Positions 44,924 to 56,769 of a stretch of 64,000 nucleotides of DNA are shown piece after piece (within the stretch, counting starts at the first letter, position 1; every line of letters starts with the position of its first letter). The stretch spans positions 1,364,001-1,428,000 of the forward strand of contig WAID01000004.1 of the NCBI GenBank assembly GCA_016584495.1. The letters are read 5' to 3'. The notes below the pieces were generated by a model. It searched no databases and was not told the DNA's origin. It worked only from the letters and a program-made list of their open reading frames with translations. The stretch comes from Celoporthe dispersa. Its lineage: Eukaryota; Ascomycota; Sordariomycetes; Diaporthales; Cryphonectriaceae. Made by a program: the position numbers and the translations under genes.

Positions 44924-46013
44924 TCAGGCAGCACGGCGCTCTCGCCCGCTGATGAGATACACAGCAGCCCTGACGTCCAGCAGGGGGTCATCCGAGGGCT
45001 CGACGCCCGGGACATCTCTCGGGATCGGATCAAAGATGATCTGCTTCTGCTGGGCCGCATCGTCCTCCATCAGCCCTTCCAGGCTGATAGTCCCGAGCTC
45101 CACGACCTTCCTCTCCTCTGGCCAGTGGACACAGCAGTCATCCGTCACGTCCCCCTCCTCCGCCACCTGCGCCGTCAGCCTGAACCCGATAGGTCCGGCC
45201 TCCAGCAGCCCCGGGAGCTCGCTGAAAAGGTAGTCCTCCGCCTTCCCTGCCACCCGGTCGTCGCTCAGCGGCTTGAACCCCGCGGCGGGCTCGATTCTGT
45301 AGCGCACAAAGGTACCCTTCCCGCCCGCGTCCACCAGCCTGAACGCGTTGACCGAGAAGAAGCGCTGCGCCGCGAGGCTCTCCGGGAACGGCTTGGGAGT
45401 CTGCACGAAAGCCAGCGCCTTGGGGTGTGTGCCCAGGTACGACTCGATCGTGCCGTCCTTCAGGGCCTTGAAGAAGGCGAGGGCCTCGTCGCCGTTGGAG
45501 CCGGGGAAGGCGTCGACGCTGTGCGCGATGATGTCTGTGTGCTTGCGCCGCGGGTGCGTGGCGAGCTGGAAGCGGAGTGCGAAGCCGTTGGGCTGGGCGT
45601 TGGGCGAGGCGTCGGAGAGGTTAGGCAGGCCCGTGGCTATTTGCCGGATTAGTTTTGCACCGGTTCAATACACGCCGAGAAGATGCTCCATCCCGGTGGA
45701 GGCGCACTCACAGTTGGAGAATCGAGCGATGACTGGGGTCGAAGGCTCGCTGAAATGCTGTGCTATAGACAGCTTGCCAGCCTCTGCCGTTGGTGTAAAG
45801 GTGCCCTTGAGGAGGAGACCCTTGGCATGAGCTAGATATTTGATACAAATATATATCTTCAGCACATTCCTTCCTTCCGTAGTTGGTATCATGAGAATAA
45901 GTAGGGAGATCCTAACCAGGACGGAATCCAGGATGAGGACCAAAGATTCCGTGAAGGGTATCAACCAGCCCTTTTCCGGTCTCCACCACGTGCTGGTCTG
46001 CTGGGAGAGGCAT
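44924..46013 (-). CDS. Small catalase-related haem protein
   Basis: Exons 45917..46013, 45712..45831 and 44924..45636 give 309 residues, much shorter than a true catalase (about 500-700) and matching the compact catalase-like family. The catalase core hallmarks are kept near the N-terminus: FGPHPGFRPAHAKGLLLKGTF, with the His of the HAKG motif that in catalases sits over the haem, and VIARFSNSTGLPN across intron 2, equivalent to the catalase VRFS segment. NGFALRFQLA and HTDIIAHSVDAF follow. No peroxisomal signal is evident; the C-terminus is ERRAA. It may act as a peroxidase, or be a haem protein of another role such as the allene-oxide-type relatives. Peroxidase activity is inferred. Confidence 0.83.
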
Positions 46014-46861
46014 GTTTTGTGAGGCTAAGGTTTGCAATGACAATCACTTGTTCGTCTGCAACTGAGAGAGGATGAATCCTGGGGTCTGAAGATGGGCCTG
46101 GATACTCTCACCCGTTCACAGCCCGCACGAGCCTGTATAAATACCCATCCTCTTCCGCCCGCTAGAAAGAAGCATCTTCTTCAGGCTAGCATGCATTTCG
46201 ATTGGAGATATGTGCATGAATTCCAAATCACAAATCCCGCGCCTGTCATTGGGTAGCGGAGATCCTCCCGCCTTATCCCGCCTCATCCTTTTCAATTCAG
46301 CATATACTGTTCTATACAAGTAGGCACGCAGGAGCCTGTTGCTGGTTTGTAGATATGCAGGCACTTTCTTATGCCTCCTTCAGTAATGGTAGCACCTGGG
46401 CTACCCCGCTTCTCATGCAAGTTACACCGGTCTTTTGTCAGCACAATGGTCATATAGGGCAGCTAGAACGAACAGTCTTATCGAAGGAATGATTTTCGTT
46501 GATGATTATCAAGAACAGAGCTCGTAGTCGCCAGGCTCGGAATGGTGGGTAGTCTTGCATTTTGTATTGTATGTATGCTGTCCTGGTGATTGGTGTGAGA
46601 TGATTGGTCAAAAGGTTATCCTGGGACTACCTCAGGCTAGTGACGATAAGCTTGCTTACTGCAGCAGCGGGGACCCCTGCAAACAGCACCTGAACGACTT
46701 GCATCATTCTCTCGCCGTAGTACTACATTGGACAGCGCCTGACCAAGCTTACGATCGCACCCAACTCGAAACATTTCCGCAACACACAAAGAACACAACA
46801 CAAACCACGCCGAGCAGCTCAGAAGGCCTCCGGGCCAGAGCACGGAACCCCACACACACAA
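46014..46861. promoter_or_regulatory. Divergent region, catalase-related gene and FIG4
   Basis: 848 bp between divergent start codons. It must hold both promoters. I see no named site. Confidence 0.5.
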
Positions 46862-49800
46862 ATGGACAACACCGTTGGTGACGAGGGCCCAGACTCGGTG
46901 CCTGGTCCCCCTTCTCCAGGCGTTGGCGGTATTAGCATCGACATCGGCACCGGCACCGGCACGCCCTCGAGTTCGGATCCGCCCACTCCAGTCAACGTCG
47001 TCGGCCCTCAGGCCCCCTTCCCGCAGCTGCGGAACGACCCAGAGCAGGACGGCCGGCCCGTACCGCCCAAGTCTGCCTCCCACGCCCCCCCGTCTGCAGA
47101 GGCCCACGATGACGACGATCCTACCGTCGCGGAGCCCTTTCACCGCACCTCGAGCCCAGATCCGGCGAGCCGGAGTGGCACACACGGGCTCGCGTCCGAG
47201 GAGGAGTACGATGGCGTCACGGGAGCCGAGGATGCCGGCGAGGAGGGCAGGCCGAGGAGGAAGCTCGTGCACAAGATGCACAAGTTCAGCCTGTACGAGA
47301 CGGCGAGCAGGTACTACATCGTGGGAGGGGACGTGACGGAGAGGCGGTATCGCATCCTCAAGATTGACAGGATGGTCGACGACAGCGACCTGAGCATCAC
47401 CGACGACAAGATCGTCTACACCCAGAAGCAGATGAACCAGCTTCTCGATACCATCGACGACGGGAACAAGGGCACCGGGGGCATCAGGCTGAAGTGCACG
47501 ACCTGGGGCCTCCTGGGCTTCATCAAGTTTACTGGGCCCTACTACATGCTGCTCATCACCAAGAGGAGCATCGTGGCCATGCTCGGCGGCCACTACATCT
47601 ACCAGATCGAGGGCACGGAGCTCATCCCCCTCACCCCCGCCAGGTACAAGACCGACCATCGGAACACCGAGGAGTCTCGGTTCCTGTCCATCCTCAACAA
47701 CCTCGACCTCACTAGGTCCTTCTACTATAGCTACTCGTATGATGTCACGCGGACACTGCAACACAATATCACCAAGGAGCGCATCGCCCTGAACAATGGC
47801 CTGCCGTGCTCGGTGGATGACGACCCGAACACAATGTTCGTCTGGAATAGTCATCTCCTGCGACCTGCTGTGGAAGCTCTCAAAGACCCGTTTGACTGGT
47901 GTCGCCCCATCATCCATGGCTATGTGGACCAGGCTTCGGTGTCAATCTACGGTCGGACTGCCTTCATTGCCATCATAGCTCGGCGGTCCCGGTATTTCGC
48001 AGGCGCTCGTTTCCTGAAGCGCGGAGCCAATGACCTTGGCTATGTGGCAAACGACGTCGAGACGGAACAGATCGTGTCTGAGGCGCTCACGACCTCCTTC
48101 CATGCGCCCGGCGGAAAGCTGTATGCCAGCCCGGAGTATACGTCCTACGTCCAGCACCGTGGATCTATCCCGCTCTACTGGACACAGGACAACACAGGTG
48201 TCACTCCCAAGCCGCCCATCGAGCTCAACCTAGTCGATCCCTTCTACAGCGCCGCCGCGCTGCACTTTGATAACTTGTTCGAGCGCTACGGCTCGCCCAT
48301 CTACGTGCTCAACCTCGTAAAGGCCAAGGAGCGGACGCCGCGCGAGTCCAAGCTGCTGGACGAATTCCGCCGGGCTATCACCTACCTCAACCAGTTTCTG
48401 CCCGAGAAGAACCAGATCATCCAGCGCCACTGGGACATGTCCCGCGCCGCCAAGGACCCCGCCCAGGACGTCATCCAGACGCTGGAGGACATCGCCGAGG
48501 ACGTCGTCGTGACGACCGGCTTCTTCCAGAACGGCGACGGGGTGGTCAGCCCCAAGCGCGTGCAGAACGGCGTCGCACGGACCAACTGCATCGACTGCCT
48601 GGACCGGACCAACGCCGCGCAGTTTGTGATCGGCAAGCGCGCTCTGGGCCACCAGCTGCACGCCCTGGGGATCCTGGGCGACACGGCCATCGAGTACGAC
48701 ACGGACGCGGTCAACCTGTTCACGCACATGTACCATGACCACGGGGACACCATCGCTGTGCAGTACGGCGGGTCGCAGCTGGTCAACACCATGGAGACGT
48801 ACCGCAAGATCAACCAGTGGACGAGCCACAGCCGCGACATGATCGAGAGCTTCAAGCGGTACTACAACAACTCGTTCATGGACGGGCAGCGGCAGGAGGC
48901 CTACAACCTGTTCCTGGGCAACTACATCTTTGCGCAAGGGCAGCCGATGCTGTGGGACCTGGCGACGGATTATTATCTGCATCACGCAGACCCGAGGACG
49001 TGGGCCGACGAGAGGAAAAGGAGCTACATCGAGTGGTACACGCCCGACTTTCTCAAGGAGCACACGCTGCCAGACTATGCACCGCCCAAGGGCGCCGAGG
49101 CCAAGATGCCGGTTTCTTATTTCGACGACTACTGGCTCGAGTACTATCGCCCCTTGACCCTGTCTTCCCTGCAGAAGATGTTCCCGTACAAGATGAACTC
49201 CACCATCAAGTACATCCCTTTCAAGTCCACACAAGACGGCCGCTACGACCTCAGCCCGTTTCATGTGCGCGCCCGCACCGAAACAGACGCCGATGGTCAC
49301 GACAAGCGCAAACCAAAAAAGGGTGTGACGATATTGGACCCGAACGAGATCGCCAAGGCCGACGGTGGCGACGACGATACCGCGTCCATTGCGTCCGGGA
49401 AGATGGGCCCAGCAAACAAGGGCCTCTCGCTGCAGCGCTGGCTCCACCAGTCGCCCGTCCAGGACAAGCCTGGTCTGAACGGTAGCCCGCACGGCATCAT
49501 GAAGGAGCCCGCCACGCCGGTTGTGAATGGTAATGTCGAGCAGCCCGCCACAGCCAACCAGCCCAAGGTCAAGGCGACGCCGCTGGAGAAATCCCGCCAG
49601 GCGCAGTGGACCTTTACCAAAGTCGTCCATGAGTCCCTCAACCCGTCCGTCAGCGCGCAAGAGGCCGAAGACTATATCCGCTACGTCAGTCACCCGCAGA
49701 ATCTCCCGTTGGTCGTGTCGTCCGATACGCCGGCCGATGTGGCCGACAGCGAGTACCAAGAGTACATCAACGGGAGCTGGCAGAGTGACGGTCTGTTGCT

Positions 49801-50026
49801 CATGCCACCAGGATCATCTTCAGGAAGCGCAAGTCTTGCTGGCGGGGGTGGTGGTGGTGGCGGTAGCGGCGCGGTCGACGATTACTGGCACATGTACTCT
49901 GAGCTGCTGAAGGTTGGGGAGGACCCGCTGACGGTAAAGGAGGAGGACGCGCAGAAGAAGCGCTACAAGGCTTATGGAAAGTGGCTCCGTGGAAAGAGCC
50001 TGTTCAAGCAGCAGCCTGTCGACTAG
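46862..50026 (+). CDS. FIG4: Polyphosphoinositide 5-phosphatase FIG4 (SAC domain)
   Basis: Intronless, 1054 residues. Fig4 removes the 5-phosphate of PI(3,5)P2 at the vacuole and helps the Fab1/PIKfyve-Vac14 complex make it. A disordered N-terminus (about 1-135) with an acidic patch is followed by the SAC domain, starting near KFSLYETASRYYIVGGD. Conserved blocks include CTTWGLLGFIKFTGPYYMLL, ESRFLSILNNLDLTRSFYYS and PLYWTQD. The catalytic CX5R motif lies at about 572-585 in RTNCIDCLDRTNAAQF. The C-terminal part is Fig4-specific (LWDLATDYYLHHADPRTWAD) and ends with a Gly-rich patch (about 996-1005) and a charged tail. It converges on TTI2 with only 133 bp between stop codons. Confidence 0.94.
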   Translation: MDNTVGDEGPDSVPGPPSPGVGGISIDIGTGTGTPSSSDPPTPVNVVGPQAPFPQLRNDPEQDGRPVPPKSASHAPPSAEAHDDDDPTVAEPFHRTSSPDPASRSGTHGLASEEEYDGVTGAEDAGEEGRPRRKLVHKMHKFSLYETASRYYIVGGDVTERRYRILKIDRMVDDSDLSITDDKIVYTQKQMNQLLDTIDDGNKGTGGIRLKCTTWGLLGFIKFTGPYYMLLITKRSIVAMLGGHYIYQIEGTELIPLTPARYKTDHRNTEESRFLSILNNLDLTRSFYYSYSYDVTRTLQHNITKERIALNNGLPCSVDDDPNTMFVWNSHLLRPAVEALKDPFDWCRPIIHGYVDQASVSIYGRTAFIAIIARRSRYFAGARFLKRGANDLGYVANDVETEQIVSEALTTSFHAPGGKLYASPEYTSYVQHRGSIPLYWTQDNTGVTPKPPIELNLVDPFYSAAALHFDNLFERYGSPIYVLNLVKAKERTPRESKLLDEFRRAITYLNQFLPEKNQIIQRHWDMSRAAKDPAQDVIQTLEDIAEDVVVTTGFFQNGDGVVSPKRVQNGVARTNCIDCLDRTNAAQFVIGKRALGHQLHALGILGDTAIEYDTDAVNLFTHMYHDHGDTIAVQYGGSQLVNTMETYRKINQWTSHSRDMIESFKRYYNNSFMDGQRQEAYNLFLGNYIFAQGQPMLWDLATDYYLHHADPRTWADERKRSYIEWYTPDFLKEHTLPDYAPPKGAEAKMPVSYFDDYWLEYYRPLTLSSLQKMFPYKMNSTIKYIPFKSTQDGRYDLSPFHVRARTETDADGHDKRKPKKGVTILDPNEIAKADGGDDDTASIASGKMGPANKGLSLQRWLHQSPVQDKPGLNGSPHGIMKEPATPVVNGNVEQPATANQPKVKATPLEKSRQAQWTFTKVVHESLNPSVSAQEAEDYIRYVSHPQNLPLVVSSDTPADVADSEYQEYINGSWQSDGLLLMPPGSSSGSASLAGGGGGGGGSGAVDDYWHMYSELLKVGEDPLTVKEEDAQKKRYKAYGKWLRGKSLFKQQPVD

Positions 50027-50159
50027 GAGTCGGCCGTGCCTGGCGAGTGGCGGTAGGTTATGCGGAGGGGATCAGATGGGGCAACGCCATCTTGACGCAT
50101 CCCGTCATGTCTAAGGACTCTTGATCCTCGCCCTCTCCTTTTCAAAAACTTACCCTGTC

Positions 50160-52203
50160 TCAAAGACCCTGGAAGAGATCTACAAGAAGAGGCTCTTGTG
50201 CGATCAGAGGTGCTACTTTTTTCTTCAGGCTATCTCCTCCGTCTTCGTCACTTTTCGTTGCACTGGAGAGCATGGCTGCTGTCCTGACGAGAGAGGTCTT
50301 GATCAGCACCATTTTGTCGCTGGGGCCGTTGCTCTTCTCGTCGTGCACGTTGAGAAAGCAGACGACGAGCGCCTTGACCAGTTCGTCCTGATAGGCCGGT
50401 GTGGAGAGCCGCGGCCAACAATTTAGAATGACCGATTCGAGGGAATGTAGAGCGGAAAGCAGTGTGTCTGGCGCCAAAGGCGCAAAGGGATTTGTCATGA
50501 CTTCGGAGTGCATAGGGATCAGATCCTGTACGCATATGATTAGCATTGTTTAGATACCCTCATGAGCAAGCAATTGCAACAGCGTTTCTTTTCTCTTCTT
50601 ATTTTCTTTTGACAGGAACTTGACTACTCACCTTCAAATGCTTGACGGCATGTATGCCCATCATCCTGATAATGTCGGCCGTCTGCGAGAGCAACACACT
50701 CACGATTCGCACGTGCTCCTTGGCGTGAAAGTAAGCTGAGAAGACACCATCGCGCAAGATCTTGTCCAAGAGCCTAGTCCTCGGGGAGCGGCTGCCCTCC
50801 GATCCCGTCTGGGTCTTCTTGCTCGCATTTGCTTTCTCTGCAAGCGTCAGAAGTGCTGTGTAGGCAGGCCCGAGGAGCTGGATCGATTCACCCTCCGGCG
50901 TGATGCTCGGCAGGAAGTGCAGGGTCGGGAAGATGGCATCTTGGAACACGCTGGCGAGGCCGGTGTCTCGAAGGATAGTGTCGGGGAACTTCATCAGGAA
51001 GACGTTCAGGATGGCGAGCCCGCGAGCTCGGACCCTGGTTGCCCCGTCGTCTACCAGCGTCAGGAGGACCGGGATGAACAGCGGCCACTGCTTGCTGATG
51101 AGATCTTCCTATTGATGGTGAACGAAAGTCAGACGCAGTCTGCGATCTCTTGATGTCGTTTGGTGCAAAGAGAGAGAGAAAGGGAGGGAGGGAAAGGAAA
51201 GGAATACCTACGTCCACCTCTTGCACCGCCCATTCGAAGGCAGCTACTGACCTGTGATCTATATACTTCCACGGTTTGACCTCGCTGTTTTCGTCTGACA
51301 GCCCGCGGTGGGGATCGTCCTCGTCTGGGAACTCGGCCTTCCTCCCGGATGCCGTGACGGTTTTGGGCCTGGATCTAGAAAACATAGGGCGCAGGTAGCC
51401 CTTGAGGATGGTCTCTACTATCAGGTCATCCTTTTGGAAGTGGCTTGAGAGCTGTAGCTGCACCGCCTCCCTGGAAAGGCGACTCCCTTCTTGGGTCGTC
51501 CATGGATATGGCTCTGACGTCCCGTCTGAGATGTCGGGCGCACTTGCGGTCCCGGCGAAGGAGAGGACGGTGAGGAGCGTGTCCTCGCTGAGAGGGGCTG
51601 CGTAGTCGTTGCTGCAGATCCATAGTATCTCGACACCATATATTCCTAGCTCTCGACTCCGCTGCGCGACTTGTTCGTACTCGGGTGGCTCATCTTGTCC
51701 TGTTCTATCGTGTGAGTCACGGCTCCTCGTGGGATCCTTCTCTGCCCAGAAGCTTCTACACACCTGCACTCTTGACTTCCTCGGATGTCACGCGTGGGGC
51801 AATGGCTTCAGAGACCCAGTCACATAGATACTCTATAGATGCTTCATCGCCTGGCTCCCGTTTCAGTCTTTCCTTGCTCTTGAGACAGGCAAGGATGACC
51901 ACAAGACTGATCCTGCAACTCTGGACAGTCCTAGTCAGTACACACATGTACAATAGGTTGAAAAGGGGCATTGGAGATAATACCGTTTGTCTGAGGCTTA
52001 ACGCCTCGTCAACAAGGCTTGCAAAGGTCATGTGCTGAGGCGCGTCTGCGTTCGCAATGTCAGCTTAGATGTTCTGACCAAGACCGATGAGACAGGCCAG
52101 GACAGAACTCACGAGCGCACAGCCTTTGCCAGGCGTGGTCCGTGAAGACCGTGGATGCCGGGAGCGTGTCGATGACGTTCACGAGCTCGGCCAAGGCAGA
52201 CAT
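50160..52203 (-). CDS. TTI2: Tel2-interacting protein 2 (TTT complex)
   Basis: TTI2 works with Tel2 and Tti1 to fold and stabilise PI3K-like kinases (ATM, ATR, TOR). Six exons (52113..52203, 51984..52045, 51764..51920, 51212..51699, 50632..51108, 50160..50525) join to 546 residues. Family blocks are KPWKYIDHRSVAAFEWAVQE, the ISKQWPLFIPVLLTLVDDG junction across intron 4, GLAILNVFLMKFPDTILRDT, and VFQDAIFPTLHFLPSITPE, characteristic of the PF10521-type helical repeat region. The short intron 3 (64 bp, gtgtgtag to gaacag) is required: without it the frame stops right after SEEVKSAGV. The first ATG after an in-frame GTG was used. Alternative N-terminal splicing is possible but the six-exon model is coherent. 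Confidence 0.87.
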
Positions 52204-52792
52204 GATATCGGTCTTGAGTATCAAATCATTAGGCTGTAGTGTTGCCGTGCAGCTCAATGCACACACAGTAGCATAGTAGCATGAAGTGTTTGGTGTGGGC
52301 AGTCTTGAAATTCTCTGCTGCAGGTCCGCAGTCTAGTAGTTGCACGTCCTAAAGCTTGGTGAGCTGCGGGGCGGAGGGCGCTGAAGTAACTACTCAATAC
52401 AGGCGATCCCCACTGTCAATTTAGGCCACCCACCGCTAACCAGTTACACCGCCTGGCGCCCTCCATTAGCCTCCCATGGTGAGTTCGTGCCTCGTAAGAA
52501 ATATATGTGCGTCTAGGTTGTATTCAGTGGCAGATGAAAGAAAACAAGGTGGACGGTCCCATAAGGATACTATTTATCACCAGAGTGTCAATTTTTCCGT
52601 ACATTCCTTCTCATTATGGTTTTGTCAAAATAATTCACGGTGCCAGGTGGAATAGCTGGAGGAGATAGATACTGAGACCAATCCGAGGAATGCTTAGCTT
52701 TCTGGGGTATCTAAGTTGTAACCAGTGCTCTCCACCACGTCCTCCTGAACATCCCAGAAAATAATGCATAGCCATAAGTACGGTGCGGACCA
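52204..52792. other. TTI2 promoter and CCA1 3' flank
   Basis: 589 bp without a recognisable gene. AT-richer stretches lie at about 52560-52640. Confidence 0.5.
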
Positions 52793-54565
52793 TCACTTCA
52801 GCAGCTCTGCGATACCGAGCTCACTCTTGCGCTGCCGCACTTCCTCGATCGCCCCAGCTGGATCGGTCTTCTTGGGATTTCGCAGCTGCCACGCCATGCA
52901 GACGTCCAACGCGGACGACATCCACTTGCCGGGCTTGATACCCAGTGCGTGTGAAAGCTGGCGCCCATCCACCAGCGGTTTGATAGACGGTGCATCTACG
53001 AGATCCAGGCTCTGAAGGTGTTCCATGAAGATCCGCCAGCTCTCCCGGACAGCGTCGAGCGCAGGAGGGAGCTCGTCCCGAGATGACTGCTGCGCTCCAT
53101 TCATCACATCATCGAGAATGGCAAAGAGGACCTGCAAGCGCCAGTGCTTCCCCTGGGCCTCCCATCTGCGAATCGACATGCCGAGGTAGTCCCTCTCGTT
53201 CATACGCTCGCCTCGAAGAACGACGGTATTCTTGAGCTCGACAATCTCCTCGCGATGCCGCACAGCGGCTGTGATCAGTTCCGTGACCTTGTTCGGAGCC
53301 TTGATCCCCTCGCGTGCGGCCAGTGTTGCCGCAGGCGGGTTCTTCTTGAGCCCTGCGAAGGAGTTGTCGAAGGGAACCCGACTGAAAGGAACCACACACG
53401 CGAGAACCCAGGCCAGGTGACGTTCCTCGTCTGATGTGACGAGAATGTCGTATAAGGGGTCTGTCGCGAGGTTGTCGAGAAAACCATAGGTATCGCTCCA
53501 GCTCTCTAGGCTAGGTTCAGGCATATCAGCCTTTGCGGGATCTGTGAAGACTGTATAATACAGCCCGAGTTCGTGGATATAGCGAACCGCATCTCGAGGG
53601 TGCTCTCCTAATGTATGCCAAATCATCAGCTGACTGTCGATTCTCGGAGCGGACAGGGAAAGTGAAGTCGGGATTCCAAAAGCAGATCATGTCCTGGGAA
53701 TCAGCTCACCCTTCAACATCTTCTCGACCTCCACACCGACCCTCTCACGACTGATCTTGACCCGGAGCGCGCTGAGAACCTTCTCGTTCCCCATGAACTC
53801 CTTCACAGGAGGCTCGATGGTAAAGCCAAGGCGACTCGCAAAACGTACAAGTCTGAGAACGCGTAGAGGGTCATCCATAAAGGTTTGAAATGGTTCCAGC
53901 GGCGTGCGTATAACCCTCCTCTGCATGTCCTCCAGGCCACCGACAAAATCTTCCACCTCGTCGGTATGTATATTGAAGAACAACGCGTTCACCGTAGCAT
54001 CGCGTCTGCTAGCGTCCTCCTGTGCCGTGCCAAAATCCATCTCAGGGTTCCGACTGTCCTCAGCGTAGGTCTCGGTGCGTAGATTTACAAAGTCGACATC
54101 GAGGCCAAATATCTTGACTGTGGCTGTCTCTAGATTTTTCGACTTCTCTGGGTTCTTGGCAATCTTGTGCAGATTCCCTAGGTCTTCCTTGCGCAGGTTG
54201 TGCTTCTCCCTGTTCTGGGGCACATCGCAGAAGTCGCGGAGCTTGTTGCCAAAAACCTCCCCGGTCATGCAGTTGATGGCGACATCAATGTCGTGGCTCT
54301 GCTGGCCCAGGAGCTTGTCGCGGACCCAGCCACCTGCCCATCTCAGGACGAGTTGCTGATCTAATGTCTTCTTGTCATCAGCCCTGTCGATGTAGGCAGC
54401 TGCATCGAGGAGCAGCCTCTTGAGCTGCTTCTCGCGAGGGTCCAGTTGCAGTGTGGTCATCATGTTGGCACTGGCTGGACTGAGTTTTCTCTTCATCTGC
54501 CAAGACCAAAGCAATCCCAAATGACTGGTTTTGGAGGGTAAGGTTCTGGAGGCAATTCGATACAT
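52793..54565 (-). CDS. CCA1: tRNA nucleotidyltransferase (CCA-adding enzyme)
   Basis: Adds the 3'-terminal CCA to tRNAs. Exons 53710..54565 and 52793..53607 give 556 residues. The class II nucleotidyltransferase head carries RWAGGWVRDKLLG (78-83 core) and the metal-binding D92/D94 in HDIDVAIN. The DFGTAQEDASRRDATVNALF motif and DDPLRVLRLVRFASRLGF are the family's neck segments. C-terminal body and tail domains follow. The first 23 residues (MYRIASRTLPSKTSHLGLLW) look like a mitochondrial presequence, and further in-frame Met codons (M24, M35, M36) could start cytosolic or nuclear forms, as in yeast CCA1. It lies downstream of the TTI2 promoter on the same strand. Confidence 0.94.
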
Positions 54566-56769
54566 CAATAGTCATTTGATGTGACTCGATTAGCAGCAGA
54601 TGTTTGGTCCACTTTTGGGCACCATTGACTGTGAAGGTGCAGCGTTTGTTGTCATCAGCGAAGCTGAGTTCAGCCTCTGTTGACTCATACAGACCCCTCG
54701 CTGAGAAGCCTGGTTGGGGAAATGGACAAGACTGCTGGATGAATTCTCCACAAGCTCAGACTGCAAAAATGAGGCTGGCCAGTCTTTTGCCCAAACCCAA
54801 CCAGACTGTGTTATGAAAATTGGTTGACAAGAACTTGTCATTGGAGGCTAGTGAGTGGACGCGACAGAGGATGTTGATGCTTATGTAAGCACACATAGTC
54901 AAGCTTAACCCAATAAACAATGCCTTCACGAAAATCAGGCCTGCTCTTATTTTGACTTCGTCTCCTTGACACATCTCTCTTGATCATGTTGTGATGAGCA
55001 TGCCCAGCCTCTTAGGAAAAAGACCAATCTCTTTCCTTCCCTCTCTTTTTTTTTTTTCTCTCTCCTCCAGCCGGCTTCCAGATTTAAATTTGTCTGGAAG
55101 GGCATCGACAGAAACCACTCGCTAGGAACGACCTTCATCCTGACTCGAATCGATGTTCCCTTCTGCTGCCGTCTTTTAGCTGTTTCATGGCTGCATCTCA
55201 TCTGGAATGCTGTCATACACCAAGATGCAATTGGTCTGAGACGCCATCGTCGCAAAGCTGGCGCTACCGTATACCGTCCCAGGTTCGAGACGATTTGCTA
55301 GTTCCTATGTGTTCCTCCCACCGGCCTTCGTCTCCAGACTACACGCACCGCAGCAGGTAAAAGACAACGGCAGTACGTGGGATGACAGCGGTTGTTTGTA
55401 CCCGCGGACGGTGTTGCGGTTGTGCCACATGCTTCGGCACTCTGGGGTTGACGACTGACAGACCAGGTACCAGGAAACAAAACAAAGCCGCTGCTGCGGT
55501 GAGTCGATCCTCGACTGAACCAGACCTGGCCTCTTCTCAAGAGCTCGTTTATCTGTCGAACACATCTTTGTGGAGGCCAAGCCGTAACCCACCGTGGCTT
55601 AGGCCTTGGATTCGGAGCTAGCATCCTAAGCCTAAAGGCCGCAGAAACATCACGAGGTAGGCAGCCAAGCAGGACCTCTCGCTTGGCGTGCTCGAAGGTA
55701 CTCGGCATCAAACTTCAAAGGGCGACTTATGAGATCAATCCATGGAGTATTGTCCTGCTGTGCCCCGAGAGGCTGGGCGCTGCGTCAGTGCCCGAATCGG
55801 CTGTCCTAGTTTGCTTAGATGCTTCTGTGTTTCACCCTTTTCCGACCTTCCTGGCTTGCGTCTCGCACAGGCCCGTTGGCCAAGAATCCTTGACCCAAGC
55901 TTGGCATTCCTCAGGCTTCAGTTCCCTGAGGCAGTGCTCGTTTTCTTCGGAGCCAAGACGGATCCAAGGTCGCTCCCCGAGGAGCGCCTACTTTCTGTCA
56001 CGTGGAGTACGATTGCGATAGGTTCACGAAGAAAGCCAAGATAAACACAGCCGGGCGATTTCTGCTGTATGATCGCCGTGATATCCGGTTTGTTTATGAT
56101 CTACGACGATTCGCATAGTCAAGTTTTAGTGAAAGCTTCGCTGACAGCACGGCTAGGGACTTGGTCACTGATGCTTCGTGCACCAGCTCCCTGTTGATGC
56201 GCGGCACACTATGAGCCTCGGTGGGCACCTCTCGCCTTCTTCCAGAGCCGTTGTGAGGCTATGCTTGGTCACGATCGACCGCGCGTCGAGGATAGCAGGA
56301 TCCACGGCGTAGGCAGTTATCGGCAGGACCTGTGATGTGACAGCTGCGATAGCATGTCACAAGCGTCGCCGTTCGCCTCCGTGTGAGGTCCTCCCTCTCT
56401 CTTACCTACCTCCGTACTGCTTGGCGGTTTGGCCCGATGATTCTGAAAACGCTTGTGATAGCTTCAACTGTTGGCTGTTCTGACGAAAACCCCTAGAGTG
56501 CGTCTCAAGAGGGGTGGCAGGATGCGACTAGATGTGATAACGACGTGCTTCACTACCCAGTGCACATGTCATGGTTGTCTGTCTGTTCAACATGTATAAA
56601 ATGGCCCTCCTCATCCTTCTCTTTCGGATACACTTGCTAAATTGTCCTCTATCAGCATAGCCAGTTCCGCCGACGACGACCATTCTCTTCTCTCCACCTC
56701 ACGTTTATTCTTTACTTCCAGAGTGTATTTCTCCTGCTGCGCGGGTAACACACCTGAATCTATTTCATA
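54566..56769. other. Gene-free 2.2-kb stretch upstream of the Egh16/GAS1-like gene
   Basis: No credible gene on either strand. It contains the CCA1 leader (54566-about 54640), a T-rich patch near 55049-55060 and the promoter of the Egh16-like gene. A repeat of unknown type cannot be excluded, but I see no terminal structure. Confidence 0.5.
56595..56600 (+). promoter_or_regulatory. Likely TATA box of the Egh16/GAS1-like gene
   Basis: TATAAA in catgtataaaatgg, about 170 bp before the start codon. A CT-rich leader (cttctctccacctcacg, about 56690-56706) follows, a common fungal arrangement for strongly induced genes. Confidence 0.5.
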
